A DNA stretch of 9,864 nt, taken from positions 1 to 9,864 of the forward strand of contig JAIYBO010000181.1 in NCBI GenBank assembly GCA_027488495.1, read 5' to 3'. This document shows, in pieces, positions 1-6,778 of the stretch. The notes below the pieces were generated by a model. It ran no database searches and was not told the DNA's origin. It saw nothing but the letters and a program-made list of their open reading frames with translations. The translations under genes were made by a program, and so were the position numbers. Every line of letters begins with the position of its first letter. The stretch's first letter is position 1. The stretch is from Bacteroidota bacterium. GTDB lineage: Bacteria > Bacteroidota > Bacteroidia > NS11-12g > UBA955.

Positions 1-1830
1 AAACCATTTCACCTTGGACAAATAATCTTTGTTTGAAAGAAATCGAAGGGTATCGCCGGCGCACACCGTGGTATCCGCAAATGGTTTACGATCAACATTT
101 TGATAGATTTTCACCCATCGACTCACAGAATACTGAACCCCACTGTCGCAGCCATAATCACCGAATTCATAATTAAAGGTAATCTTCACTTTGCCGGTGT
201 CGGTGAACTTCCAATCAAAATCCGCGGATTTACTTGCGAGTTTTCCATCAATGTAACAGGTAATCTTTTGCAATTTTCGCAAACCCGCCTCCAAGGCAAA
301 GTTGGTACTTGCTCCTACGCAAGCCACGGCAACACCCGTATCATCCACCCCATACCAATGAGCACCCTGCTTATTAACCCTGATGCGCGATTGCAATGAA
401 TCCCAACCGGAATACAAGGTCATTACACCAGACATAGATGGATAAAAATTGGTGGCTTCAAACGTATCGCTAGCACCAGTATGTATCAAATACCCATTGA
501 ATCCCGTGTTAGACTTTATCGTGATAATATCTTGTCTTGTATTTTGAATGGAGCCCCAGTAGATCGTTCCAAACTTTTTAGTCAAGGTGTAAGATTTGCC
601 ATTGACTTCAATTTTGTTATTACCCGGGGAAAACACCACAGCTCGATTCATTTGATTTGTTCCCACTTTTGATGGAATAGGAACTGAAATTTCTTTCGTT
701 AGAGCACTTGTTGGTGGGATACTCGCAAAGTCCAAAACGTTGGCGTATACTTTATCATCGGGCGCACCAAATGCTATAAAATTTTTTGCGCCTGAAACAT
801 GTTGAGTAATCGCAATCGGTTTGAGGGATTGTATTAAGAGGGGTTTGTAAAAAACCGTATCAGCTATAACGGTGTCCTTGTCAATTGAAATCATTTTACC
901 ATTGATCCAAATCGTATTGTCCTTGTAGCTGAATAAGTGGTAGGTATTCCCCAAGTGACTCTTGCCTTCCGATACTACTACAAACTCATAGCCCCATGAT
1001 TTTATTGGTTGCAACTGTTCGATCTCATAACCAGTATATGGATAAATACCTTTATCAATTTGAAAAAAATCAAGACCCGTTGTAAATCCTAAACCCGTAT
1101 TATTGGAAAATACTGCGAGCTTTTTATTGCAATTGGAAGATGTGATTTTTCCGCCATTAACAATGTGCAATTTCCCTCTTGGATATTTTAGCGACATCTG
1201 AAAAGTCTCGCCCCGATTGAGTGTTTTCGTGAATTTCCTGCCTAAATCAGTATCAAAGTTTAAATCGAACTGAACCTCCGTTTTATCGTCAAACGCTACA
1301 ACGGTAAAACAATAAGACAAAAGAGAATACTTTATTAATCCTGTAGTATTTGGATAATAGGACTCGTGACAAGTTTTGGGATGATATAAAACGTATTGGC
1401 TTCCGCAGTTTGACTTCTCAATGGATTGATATGAACCAGTGTGGGCATTTACGATTGTTGCCTTAGATGTTCCATTTGTTTGGAAAATATCAACAAAAGA
1501 GACAGTTAAAGGGTCATTGGCCAAAACAAAAATGCATCTCTTTGCAATGGAATTGTTGCTTCTAACCCCCAAGCAAAAATATTTCCTCAAGACCAGGAAA
1601 TCAGCTACTTTATTTGATGTGAGACTCAGTGTTGTATCGTAATCGTAATAATTTGTTACTCTTATTTTTTGGTTAGATGAACTTAGCACTGAAATCAGTT
1701 TGCCAGAAACCGAATCCGAGTAACCAATTGTACGAAACACACCACCATAAATTGGGTACGTGTATTGGGCAACGGATGCTTTAATCCCAAAGAACAAAAA
1801 GACAGTAAACAATGCTATTTTAAACTTCAT
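1..1830 (-). CDS. Large secreted protein with IgGFc-binding-like domain (partial, C-terminus off the left edge)
   Basis: This frame is open from ATG at 1830-1828 to base 1, giving 610 codons with no stop, so the gene continues beyond the window. Residues 1-22 form a classic signal peptide (Lys start, hydrophobic IALFTVFLFFGI, SVAQ at the end), which predicts export. Residues of about 70-330 resemble the IgGFc-binding N-terminal domain: an RGETF motif at 206-210 (pattern 'L.rGETfq') and EQLQPIKSWGYEFVV at 271-285, matching the family's 'EQL.P.s.WG.eFVV' signature. A second all-beta stretch follows to about residue 570. From about residue 585 a VCAGDTL motif (C590) looks like the start of a PKD/Ig-like repeat, as is common in long Bacteroidota adhesins that end in a T9SS or gliding-associated C-terminal domain. 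The expected sorting domain would lie off the window and is not seen. The gene is divergent from the 2177 operon. Role (adhesion or matrix) is inferred; ligand unknown. Confidence 0.85.
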   Translation of the reverse strand, partial: MKFKIALFTVFLFFGIKASVAQYTYPIYGGVFRTIGYSDSVSGKLISVLSSSNQKIRVTNYYDYDTTLSLTSNKVADFLVLRKYFCLGVRSNNSIAKRCIFVLANDPLTVSFVDIFQTNGTSKATIVNAHTGSYQSIEKSNCGSQYVLYHPKTCHESYYPNTTGLIKYSLLSYCFTVVAFDDKTEVQFDLNFDTDLGRKFTKTLNRGETFQMSLKYPRGKLHIVNGGKITSSNCNKKLAVFSNNTGLGFTTGLDFFQIDKGIYPYTGYEIEQLQPIKSWGYEFVVVSEGKSHLGNTYHLFSYKDNTIWINGKMISIDKDTVIADTVFYKPLLIQSLKPIAITQHVSGAKNFIAFGAPDDKVYANVLDFASIPPTSALTKEISVPIPSKVGTNQMNRAVVFSPGNNKIEVNGKSYTLTKKFGTIYWGSIQNTRQDIITIKSNTGFNGYLIHTGASDTFEATNFYPSMSGVMTLYSGWDSLQSRIRVNKQGAHWYGVDDTGVAVACVGASTNFALEAGLRKLQKITCYIDGKLASKSADFDWKFTDTGKVKITFNYEFGDYGCDSGVQYSVSRWVKIYQNVDRKPFADTTVCAGDTLRFLSNKDYLSKVKWF

Positions 1831-2176
1831 GGGAGTATGAACCTATCAACGATTACTTTGATGCTGAATATCCATTTTTCGTTGCCCTCGAAAAAAGGCA
1901 AAAACAAATACACAACGAAACCGATACAAATAACACCCCTTCACCCAGATTAAAATTGATACATTTTCATCAATCCGTTTCGAAATGGAAAAATACCTTT
2001 GTGGCATCTAGAAACCGGAATATTCAAAACATCCCGGTGGCAAAACGCAGCAAAATATCGGCACAAAAACCTCCATCCAAGTGAAAACACTGTTATTTTT
2101 AAACTATTGGACGAATGATATTTTACTTAATCTTTTCGCATTGAGGTTCACTATCCAATTGGTGAAAATCAAAACG
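1831..2176. other. Divergent intergenic region (346 nt)
   Basis: This stretch separates the start of the large secreted gene (minus strand) from the ATG of the membrane-protein gene (plus strand). I see no RNA gene, repeat or convincing ORF. Plus strand: an exact Bacteroidota -7 box at 1994-2001 (listed separately). Minus strand: no exact TAnnTTTG (CAAAnnTA on the plus strand) was found, so the promoter of the large gene is unassigned. A GTG in frame with the 2177 gene lies at 2081, so the 3' part could be coding if that start were used. Confidence 0.6.
1994..2001 (+). promoter_or_regulatory. Possible -7 promoter box TACCTTTG
   Basis: This is an exact match to the Bacteroidota -7 consensus TAnnTTTG. 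No TTG/TTTG -33 element lies 17-23 nt upstream. If used, it would give a leader of roughly 170 nt before the ATG at 2177, or about 75 nt before the in-frame GTG at 2081. One exact 6-of-8 match in a few hundred AT-rich bases is only modest evidence. Confidence 0.3.
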
Positions 2177-2677
2177 ATGAAACTTAATCCCATTCGAATT
2201 TCAATACTGTGTTTCCTTGGCATCTTACTGCTCGACAATTGGCTATATCACTTAACGATTCACGAATCAACTGATTTTTATTACGCCTTTACCTCCACCG
2301 TGTTTTTATCACTTAGTACGTTTAAAAACACCTCTACACCAAAGCAATTGGCATTGATAATTTTATGTGGAACAACCCAGTTATTCATCAATTCTCCCAT
2401 ATTAATCCAAATGGCTTTTGGCATATCCATGATCCTTTTGCTGATCGAAATCAAAAACCACCTCCTCAAGTCGTCTCAACATCAAACCATTGCCTTTGTC
2501 CTCATTGCGATTATACTTTATATCTATTCGATCTTACAGGAATACACATTTTCTCAAGTTGGAGGCAATTGGGCAAAATCCAATTTCTTAATTTATTTCT
2601 CTATTTGTGATTTCATCATATTTTCTTCAATGTTATTAATAATACATGTCAATGTCAGAAGACTATTTTTTAATTAA
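2177..2677 (+). CDS. Polytopic membrane protein of unknown function, upstream of a histidine kinase
   Basis: This is a 166-residue, strongly hydrophobic protein. About six membrane segments can be read: ISILCFLGILLLDNWLYHL near the N-terminus, then segments around FYYAFTSTVFLSLS, LALIILCGTTQLFI, LIQMAFGISMILLLIEI, IAFVLIAIILYIYSI and FLIYFSICDFIIFSSMLLIIHV, ending in a short basic tail. No family is recognised. I chose ATG 2177 because it starts directly before the first membrane segment with a normal Lys-rich N-terminus. An in-frame GTG at 2081 would add 32 residues and cannot be excluded. The last 32 nt overlap the start of the kinase gene, implying one transcript and translational coupling. 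The neighbouring kinase has no sensory domain of its own, so this protein may be its sensor or membrane partner; that is inference from context. Confidence 0.75.
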   Translation: MKLNPIRISILCFLGILLLDNWLYHLTIHESTDFYYAFTSTVFLSLSTFKNTSTPKQLALIILCGTTQLFINSPILIQMAFGISMILLLIEIKNHLLKSSQHQTIAFVLIAIILYIYSILQEYTFSQVGGNWAKSNFLIYFSICDFIIFSSMLLIIHVNVRRLFFN

Positions 2678-3419
2678 TTTATCTGCAGTCATAGTCCCTG
2701 CGTTCATCTTGCTATTCGGTTCCGTTGTAATTAGTTATTTACTACTAAAACGATACTCCCTCGCAATAAAAAGACTGTACCAAATGAATTTCAATGGCGT
2801 GGAAATGGAGCGAAAACGAATTGCCAACGACCTACATGATCAAATTGGATTCACCCTCACGCAAGTCCGGAATACTTTGAAGGAAGCTTCGCGATTACAA
2901 ACCGACAAAAATGCAACCGCTGAACTTCAGAGTGCACAATTTCTGATTAGCGAATTGCATTTATCGCTCCGAAGGTTGGTAGAAAATGTATATCCCAGAG
3001 AACTAATGCTAGATAATTGGAAAGACAGTTTCACCTCTCTCGCGCAAGCCATGAGCATTGGTCACTGTCACATTGAAGTGGATATAGAAGTAGAATCAGA
3101 AATCTCACAAAAACAATTGCATCAAATGTTTCGCCTGAGCCAAGAACTTTTGGCAAACATTATCAATCACAACCATTCAAAATGGATTTCCCTTCAGATT
3201 TACGAAGAACAAAACAAGATATGTTTGAATTTTTCCTATCGATATAAAAAAATCTTGCATTCCTTGAGCCAAGGCAATTACCCCAGGGGAAGAGGGTCTT
3301 TTATCATTCATGAAAGATTGAGACTTCTGAATGCACAGTTGAAGAAACATAAGAAAGACGGCTATCAATATGAGTTAATCACCTTCAATAAAAATGATGA
3401 AAATACTACTGCTGGATGA
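2646..3419 (+). CDS. HisKA_3-type sensor histidine kinase with degenerate G1 (ATP-binding) box
   Basis: The protein has 257 residues. Residues 9-34 form one membrane segment, followed directly by a coiled-coil-like stretch and the dimerisation/phosphoacceptor helix ERKRIANDLHDQIG (55-68), with H64 as the predicted phosphorylated His. The HATPase domain follows: the N-box QELLANIINHNHSKWISLQI (166-185) keeps N171 and H175. Where the family has D-x-G-x-G the sequence reads FSYRYKK (196-202), so the adenine-contacting Asp is missing. The G2 region GRGSFIIHERLRLLNA (215-230) keeps GxG but has Ser for the usual Leu. There is no PAS, GAF or periplasmic domain, so the signal probably enters through the membrane segment or the overlapping upstream membrane protein. 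ATG 2646 or ATG 2652 (two codons later) could be the start. The 3' end overlaps the response regulator gene by 26 nt, which marks the cognate partner. Whether it still phosphorylates is open. Confidence 0.88.
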   Translation: MSMSEDYFLINLSAVIVPAFILLFGSVVISYLLLKRYSLAIKRLYQMNFNGVEMERKRIANDLHDQIGFTLTQVRNTLKEASRLQTDKNATAELQSAQFLISELHLSLRRLVENVYPRELMLDNWKDSFTSLAQAMSIGHCHIEVDIEVESEISQKQLHQMFRLSQELLANIINHNHSKWISLQIYEEQNKICLNFSYRYKKILHSLSQGNYPRGRGSFIIHERLRLLNAQLKKHKKDGYQYELITFNKNDENTTAG

Positions 3420-4014
3420 TCACCCATTAATTATTGATTTTATCGCCGAGCAAATCAGAAAAATTGACAGCGATGTATTGGTAATGACCTCGATAGGCGT
3501 GGAACAAGCCCTTGATATTTTAAGTACGCACAAAATCGACCGAGTTGTATGCGACCTTCAAATCAAATCGGGAAAAAGCGTTGCTGTTCCTGAATATTGC
3601 GCAAAACACAACATCCCTTTCATGGTTTTTAGCTCCTATGTAAACAACTCGCTCATCCACACCCTTAAATCATTGAATGTCAATTGTTACGTTTCAAAAG
3701 GCACAGAAACTCAACACCTAATCACTGCATTAAAAAAACTGATAAACAAAGAGTATTTTTTATGTCCAGAAGTAGTAAAAGAACAACACATTCTGAGCGA
3801 ATCCGACACCCCAAGACCCATTTTATCAAAAGCAGAAATCAAAGTGTTAAACGCATACAAGGCTGGCCTAAAAACTGAAGAAGTGGCGAAACTACTGAAC
3901 ATCCAAACCGTCACGGTGCGCAATCACAGAGCAAGGGCTCAGGAGCGAAATTTGTGTGGCTTTCAAGAATTGATCCGCCGATTTAACTATTGGGATGATT
4001 CGCATTCATTTTAA
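3394..4014 (+). CDS. LuxR/NarL-type DNA-binding response regulator
   Basis: The protein has 206 residues and two domains. The receiver (about 1-118) carries the acidic pair D8-D9, the phosphoacceptor D54 in VVCDLQIKSG, a conserved switch Ser in VFSS (S80) and K102 in YVSKGT, so all key phosphorylation residues are present. A C-terminal LuxR/GerE helix-turn-helix starts at LSKAEIKVL (144-152), with LKTEEVAKLLNIQTVTVRNHRARA (159-182) giving the scaffold and recognition helices. It should act in the cytoplasm as a transcription factor driven by the overlapping kinase. Two consecutive ATG codons (3394, 3397) could serve as start; the overlap with the kinase gene is 26 or 23 nt. No target is proven, but an outer-membrane-like protein gene starts 122 nt downstream with short palindromes in between. 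The last residues (WDDSHSF) look like a normal tail. Confidence 0.92.
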   Translation: MMKILLLDDHPLIIDFIAEQIRKIDSDVLVMTSIGVEQALDILSTHKIDRVVCDLQIKSGKSVAVPEYCAKHNIPFMVFSSYVNNSLIHTLKSLNVNCYVSKGTETQHLITALKKLINKEYFLCPEVVKEQHILSESDTPRPILSKAEIKVLNAYKAGLKTEEVAKLLNIQTVTVRNHRARAQERNLCGFQELIRRFNYWDDSHSF

Positions 4015-4049
4015 ACCATTGAATTAACACGAGTAAAAAAATGATGTAC

Positions 4050-4067
4050 AACTAGTTAACCAATTGG
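4050..4067. repeat. Cluster of three short overlapping palindromes
   Basis: AACTAGTT (4050-4057), GTTAAC (4055-4060) and CCAATTGG (4060-4067) are each perfect palindromes and abut or overlap within 18 bp. They sit about 28 bp upstream of the -7 box at 4095. They could be a regulator binding site for the downstream gene, but palindromes of six to eight bases are frequent by chance in AT-rich DNA. There is no T-run, so this is not an intrinsic terminator. Confidence 0.25.
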
Positions 4068-4094
4068 AACTATCAAACAAATTCAATAAATTAA

Positions 4095-4102
4095 TATTTT
4101 TG
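4095..4102 (+). promoter_or_regulatory. -7 promoter box TATTTTTG for the outer-membrane-like protein
   Basis: This is an exact TAnnTTTG match that ends 34 nt before ATG 4137, a sensible leader length. The XRE gene at 9489 has the same box-to-ATG distance. No good -33 TTG lies at 17-23 nt; the nearest TTG (4064-4066) is 28 nt away. That suggests weak basal activity or dependence on an activator. Confidence 0.5.
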
Positions 4103-4136
4103 TATTATTACAATTCAAACCATCAATGTCCTTGTC

Positions 4137-4988
4137 ATGAATAAAATACTGAAGACCATTTTCATATTGCTGTTTCTTACAACAAACAAGGTCAAACTAT
4201 TTGGGGCTACTACCACTAATGTTGGGGGCTACACAACGTTTGAGGTGATTTCTGACACCAAAATCGCGTTTTATATACACAAACAGAGTCCATTGATCGC
4301 TTTGGCTCAACCTGTTCACCTTCAATACAACTTCGGCGGGTACACAGCATTCAACAAATTGGAATCTGATAAATGGACCACTGCAGAAATTAACAATTAT
4401 TACAAACTTAAGCCAGTCACAGGTGCGTTTATATCACTTGGATTGGGGGTGAAAATCGCAGATCGACAAACTTTAATGCTCTCAAGGAAAAGTATCGATT
4501 ATGGTGTTAGAGGAGAATTCAAGGGCGGGTTTTCTGATAGACTCGGGGGCGGGTTATTTATTCTAGACAGACATCGTGCTGAATGGAATTTGTCATACTC
4601 CCATGAACTGATCAAGAAAAAAAATGTAACCCTAACATTAAATCCGGGAGTTAATTTTTTAAACCGCAAAACAGGCTGGATACCACAAATAGGTGCAGGA
4701 TACATAGGAAGTGATAGTAATAGATACTGGGTTGATGTAACCGATTCAGATTCTTTTTATTTGAAATCCTTTCGATTGGTTACGGGTTGTGACTTCTCCT
4801 ATAAATTTAACAAGCACTGGAATATGGGATTGAATTTCAGTTATCAATTTGGAGGTAAGCCAATATTCGATCGTTCTGTCAAAATAATAGATCCCCGATT
4901 AAACGAACCACTCGAGTTCAGCGAGATTTGTAATGGTCGCAGCGTATTTTTCTCGGTTTTGGTGAGATATACTCCAAATCAGAATTAA
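4137..4988 (+). CDS. Predicted outer-membrane beta-barrel-like protein, exported, family not recognised
   Basis: The protein has 283 residues. The N-terminus MNKILKTIFILLFLTTNKVK is a plausible signal peptide, with cleavage around LFGA|TTT (residues 22-24). The rest is rich in alternating polar/hydrophobic beta-strand stretches ended by Gly/Asn/Asp turns: FISLGLGVKI, HRAEWNLSYSHEL, VTLTLNPGVNFL, WIPQIGAGYIG, FRLVTGCDFSYKF, WNMGLNFSYQFGG and SVFFSVLVRY near the C-terminus. This pattern fits an 8-14 strand outer-membrane barrel. I do not recognise PorP/SprF, OmpA or another named family in it. It has its own -7 box and lies directly downstream of a response regulator gene on the same strand, so it is a candidate target of that system; this is inferred from position only. 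It faces the metalloprotease gene tail to tail across 70 nt. Confidence 0.78.
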   Translation: MNKILKTIFILLFLTTNKVKLFGATTTNVGGYTTFEVISDTKIAFYIHKQSPLIALAQPVHLQYNFGGYTAFNKLESDKWTTAEINNYYKLKPVTGAFISLGLGVKIADRQTLMLSRKSIDYGVRGEFKGGFSDRLGGGLFILDRHRAEWNLSYSHELIKKKNVTLTLNPGVNFLNRKTGWIPQIGAGYIGSDSNRYWVDVTDSDSFYLKSFRLVTGCDFSYKFNKHWNMGLNFSYQFGGKPIFDRSVKIIDPRLNEPLEFSEICNGRSVFFSVLVRYTPNQN

Positions 4989-5058
4989 GACAGAATTCGT
5001 ACAATTCGGAGCATGTATTTTGGGTCTCCCCATTCAATCATCCATCTATTATAACACC

Positions 5059-6357
5059 TCAATCCTTATAAATCGATTTTCGATAAACAATTTCAAATTG
5101 ATTATTGACAATGGTTAATTGATACCATCCAGTTGATAAGCCATCAAGATTTAGGATAGATTTTGGCTGTGTGATGGGAGATTCCACTACTTTTCTACCC
5201 AAACAATCATAAATAAACGCTGAATAACCCTGAGAAAAGGGATCTTTAAAATCAACATTAAGACTTCCTTTATTGGGATTTGGATACACATCCAATAAAA
5301 ACAACGTGGTTGTGACCATTTTAGTCACAATGAGTTTGGGAAGTTGCGGTCTCAGTGTATTTAAACAATACCGCATGAGAGAAACTTGCTGCTTGGTGAA
5401 TGTATTTCTGCACCTATCTCCTGTATAATCCATGAAATTTTCCAGCATATCAGGGAAATCGTTTGTTGGTTCAATGCAAGAATTCAAGGTAGTATCACAG
5501 GTATAATAATTCTGATTTAAGACCCTTGGGGTATCAAACAGTGAATCATCGTAAGAACACATCGTAGCACTGTCAAAAAAAGCAGGTGGATCTCCCGAAA
5601 CATGCCTCAAGCCCAAATAATGACCAATTTCGTGTGTTAACGTACTTGATCTGGAAGAATTAGAATAGGTGGATTGATCAAGCACTATTCCATCAATTGA
5701 ACTATCTCTGTAAAACATCCCCCAGCGCGGGGCATTCTTTGGCGGAGTGGCAAATCCAGCCCAATAGGTTCTACCACTTTTCGGAGACTTCAAGCTACAA
5801 ACCCAAATATTCAAATATTTATTGGTATTCCATGGTGAGATTCCTCCACATGTATCAAACTTCATATTATGCCACGTGCGGTATGATTGATACGGTTCCA
5901 CTCCAAAAGTAGTCAAACTACTTCGAGCGGTGTATCCATTACTTGGCTGCCCATTTTGATCTTTATCTACCAACACAAACCGAATTTTGGCATTCGCCGC
6001 CCTACTTTTAAACTTCGATCTCAAATTGATAGTATCTGCATTCAAGCGCGAAAAATCGGCGTTAATTTCAGCCAATGCTTTCACTATAAACAACTTGTCT
6101 GGGGGAAAATTAGGGTGATGGATGAAATGAAAAACAACTGGAACTACAAATTCTGTATCCCTTGAAACCTTTCCTCTATTATCTAAAAAAGTCTTAGTCG
6201 ATGCTTCAACCGCTTTTTGATACCAATGGATATAGCTCGAATCAAAAAAATCACGGTTAAACCCACAATTCGGTTGACCTTGTGCATTCAAGTCAGTAAA
6301 AGACCCAAAAAAGAGTACCGCCAATATATAAATCAGTTTTTTCAAGACATTTCTCAC
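5059..6357 (-). CDS. Secreted M43-family (pappalysin/cytophagalysin-like) zinc metalloprotease with T9SS type-A sorting domain
   Basis: The protein has 432 residues. Residues 1-26 are a signal peptide (hydrophobic LIYILAVLFFGSF, then DLNAQ). The extended zinc motif HEIGHYLGLRH (242-252) gives ligands H242, H246 and H252 and catalytic base E243; the Met-turn NFMDYTGDRC (307-316, M309) is typical of M43. Several cysteines (C170, C187, C267, C287, C294, C316, C331) could form disulfides, as in this family. From about 356 a T9SS type-A sorting domain begins with VYPNPNKGSLNVDF and ends SIYKD, so the enzyme is probably moved across the outer membrane and anchored or released with this tail removed. 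The start is GTG at 6357; no in-frame ATG fits before the signal peptide, and AAAGAG lies upstream. It follows a small exported-protein gene by 13 nt. Substrate unknown; role in degrading external protein is inferred. Confidence 0.92.
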   Translation of the reverse strand: MRNVLKKLIYILAVLFFGSFTDLNAQGQPNCGFNRDFFDSSYIHWYQKAVEASTKTFLDNRGKVSRDTEFVVPVVFHFIHHPNFPPDKLFIVKALAEINADFSRLNADTINLRSKFKSRAANAKIRFVLVDKDQNGQPSNGYTARSSLTTFGVEPYQSYRTWHNMKFDTCGGISPWNTNKYLNIWVCSLKSPKSGRTYWAGFATPPKNAPRWGMFYRDSSIDGIVLDQSTYSNSSRSSTLTHEIGHYLGLRHVSGDPPAFFDSATMCSYDDSLFDTPRVLNQNYYTCDTTLNSCIEPTNDFPDMLENFMDYTGDRCRNTFTKQQVSLMRYCLNTLRPQLPKLIVTKMVTTTLFLLDVYPNPNKGSLNVDFKDPFSQGYSAFIYDCLGRKVVESPITQPKSILNLDGLSTGWYQLTIVNNQFEIVYRKSIYKD

Positions 6358-6370
6358 AAATCACTCTTTT

Positions 6371-6646
6371 TCAGGTCGAATGATTTCCCTGACATCCGTT
6401 GATACTACTTACAGTTATGTTTCCGATAGTATCAAGCAGTATAGAATACTGCGATTGATCATAGCTTGCCCGACGAGCAGATTGCAACCGATAGGTTTTT
6501 GGGTCTTTTTCTTTCTCACCAAAATGGATGGTTTCACCAGATGTTAGTTCACCTTTTCTATGCGCTTTCGGCTTTTTCAACTCAACGAAAGAATACAATG
6601 ATACAAACACAAGAGCCAAAGCACTCAATTTCAGCGTTTTCTTCAT
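6371..6646 (-). CDS. Small exported or membrane-anchored protein of unknown function, first gene of the metalloprotease operon
   Basis: The protein has 91 residues and starts at ATG 6646. Residues 1-21 (MKKTLKLSALALVFVSLYSF) are a signal peptide or N-terminal anchor; no clear A-x-A cleavage site is visible, so it may stay attached. A charged segment follows (KPKAHRKGELTSGETIHFGEKEKDPK, within 25-50; the quote spans basic and acidic groups), then a polar stretch with a single Cys (C85) near the end (NGCQGNHST). I recognise no family. The gene lies 13 nt upstream of the metalloprotease on the same strand, with no terminator between, so they are probably co-transcribed. It might be an inhibitor, folding helper or anchor for the protease, or be unrelated; the sequence does not decide. 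A weak promoter-like pair (TTG at 6681-6679, TAAGTTCG at 6658-6651) would give an almost leaderless mRNA. Confidence 0.65.
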   Translation of the reverse strand: MKKTLKLSALALVFVSLYSFVELKKPKAHRKGELTSGETIHFGEKEKDPKTYRLQSARRASYDQSQYSILLDTIGNITVSSINGCQGNHST

Positions 6647-6778
6647 AAAACGAACTTAGCAGAACACATCCATTAAATCAATTGCACACAATGGATATTC
6701 GACCAAATTCCATTCACAACACCAATATTTGTTCGGAATCATCAAAAGCGAGTTTTTCTGAAAAGGTTGTAACCCCAA

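Noticed and set aside
100..672. Two short plus-strand open frames (100-399 and 481-672) in the left part
   Set aside because: The minus strand is open without a stop across all 610 codons from 1830 to 1 and carries domain motifs, so these are shadows.
1853..1859. TACTTTG near the start of the large secreted gene as a promoter box
   Set aside because: It has one spacer base instead of two and points toward the plus strand, far from any plus-strand start.
4993..5007. Short inverted repeat GAATT/AATTC between the convergent genes, considered as a terminator
   Set aside because: The stem has only five AT-rich pairs and no following T-run on either strand, so it would not form a convincing terminator.
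5697..6402. Several plus-strand open frames across the metalloprotease gene
   Set aside because: They lie opposite a gene with an unmistakable zinc-protease motif and sorting domain.
6751..6775. TTTTCAGAAAA-like stem and GGTTGTAACC after the sigma operon, considered as a terminator
   Set aside because: The stem is four A-T pairs with a three-base loop; too weak to call.
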